Below, piece after piece: positions 49,563 to 49,730 of a DNA stretch of 49,730 bases (position 1 is the first letter of the stretch; every line of letters starts with the position of its first letter). Origin of the DNA: Liquorilactobacillus aquaticus DSM 21051 (GTDB taxonomy: Bacteria; Bacillota; Bacilli; Lactobacillales; Lactobacillaceae); contig NZ_AYZD01000011.1 in the NCBI RefSeq assembly GCF_001436755.1, forward strand, positions 296,871-346,600, written 5' to 3'. The position numbers were made by a program, and so were the translations under genes. The notes beneath the pieces are model-generated. The model was given only the letters and a program-made list of their open reading frames with translations, searched no databases and was not told where the DNA came from.

Positions 49563-49730
49563 ATGAAAGAATCGATAAATATTGAGGCACTTCAGTCTTT
49601 CTATAAGGGACTTAGTGAAATAGTAGGGGTTGATGCAATGTTGGCAGTTTATGAACATTACCGAGGATCACAATTAACAATTCCGACTCATCTGTATGAT
49701 AGAAAATTGGCTGCAAAGCAAGTAATGAGT
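49563..49730 (+). CDS. Mor-family transcription activator-like protein, cut by window end
   Basis: ATG 49563 follows GGAGGAGG. The 56 residues visible read MKESINIEALQSFYKGLSEI and VGVDAMLAVYEHYRGSQLTI, then PTHLYDRKLAAKQVMS. The G-V-D-A-M-L-A-V-Y-E-HYRG-x-x-L-x-I-P pattern is that of the Mor dimerisation region, where Mor activates middle genes of phage Mu; many small Firmicute relatives occur in mobile elements. The helix-turn-helix half lies past the window. It may regulate the cassette. Family call is moderate because the DNA-binding part is missing. Confidence 0.7.
   Translation, partial: MKESINIEALQSFYKGLSEIVGVDAMLAVYEHYRGSQLTIPTHLYDRKLAAKQVMS

Overview
The window is a low-GC Gram-positive chromosome segment centred on the replication origin. 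Gene content (rpmH, rnpA, yidC on one side; dnaA, dnaN, yaaA, recF, gyrB, gyrA, rpsF, ssb, rpsR, gdpP, rplI, dnaB, purA, the walRK cluster, htrA and rlmH on the other), TTG/GTG starts, AGGAGG ribosome sites and T-box leaders point to Lactobacillaceae. I cannot fix the genus from sequence alone; a Liquorilactobacillus/Ligilactobacillus-like organism is a guess.

Layout. 1-783: decayed IS1182-type transposase. 887-2124 (minus): OhrR-type regulator and jag. 2343-5317 (plus): an aldo/keto reductase and a PepO peptidase that separate jag from yidC, although these two normally adjoin. 5434-6918 (minus): yidC, rnpA, rpmH. 6992-8865: bipartite oriC around dnaA, with DnaA boxes on both sides and a DnaA-trio/AT-rich unwinding element before dnaN. 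8866-24556: core replication, gyrase, ribosomal and nucleotide genes. 24847-32839: a more accessory stretch with a hotdog thioesterase, two divergent NhaC-family transporters each behind its own T-box riboswitch (both specifiers read as Tyr UAC), a second aldo/keto reductase, tRNA-Asn, tRNA-Lys and a vitamin B6 kinase/ECF-transporter pair. 33144-40263: walR-walK-yycH-yycI-walJ-htrA. 40375-40685: a second cluster of DnaA boxes. 40719-41198: rlmH.

The most striking part is 41187-49730. The last codons of rlmH and the bases just after them carry a sequence that matches the staphylococcal cassette chromosome (SCC) attachment site. Beyond it lie a 379-residue unrecognised protein, decayed reading frames, a Cch-like AAA+ helicase, a 28-residue microprotein and two tandem large serine recombinases with the lengths and order of CcrA and CcrB. 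A Mor-family regulator runs off the window end. I read this as an SCC-type mobile cassette integrated at rlmH in a lactic acid bacterium. Its far boundary lies outside the window.

How the genes work together: DnaA, DnaN, RecF, gyrase, SSB and DnaB supply replication initiation, clamp, repair, supercoiling and helicase functions beside the origin. WalRK with YycH, YycI and WalJ governs cell-wall homeostasis and HtrA handles envelope protein quality. The NhaC pair probably answers tyrosine starvation. The cassette genes would excise, replicate and reinsert the element at rlmH.
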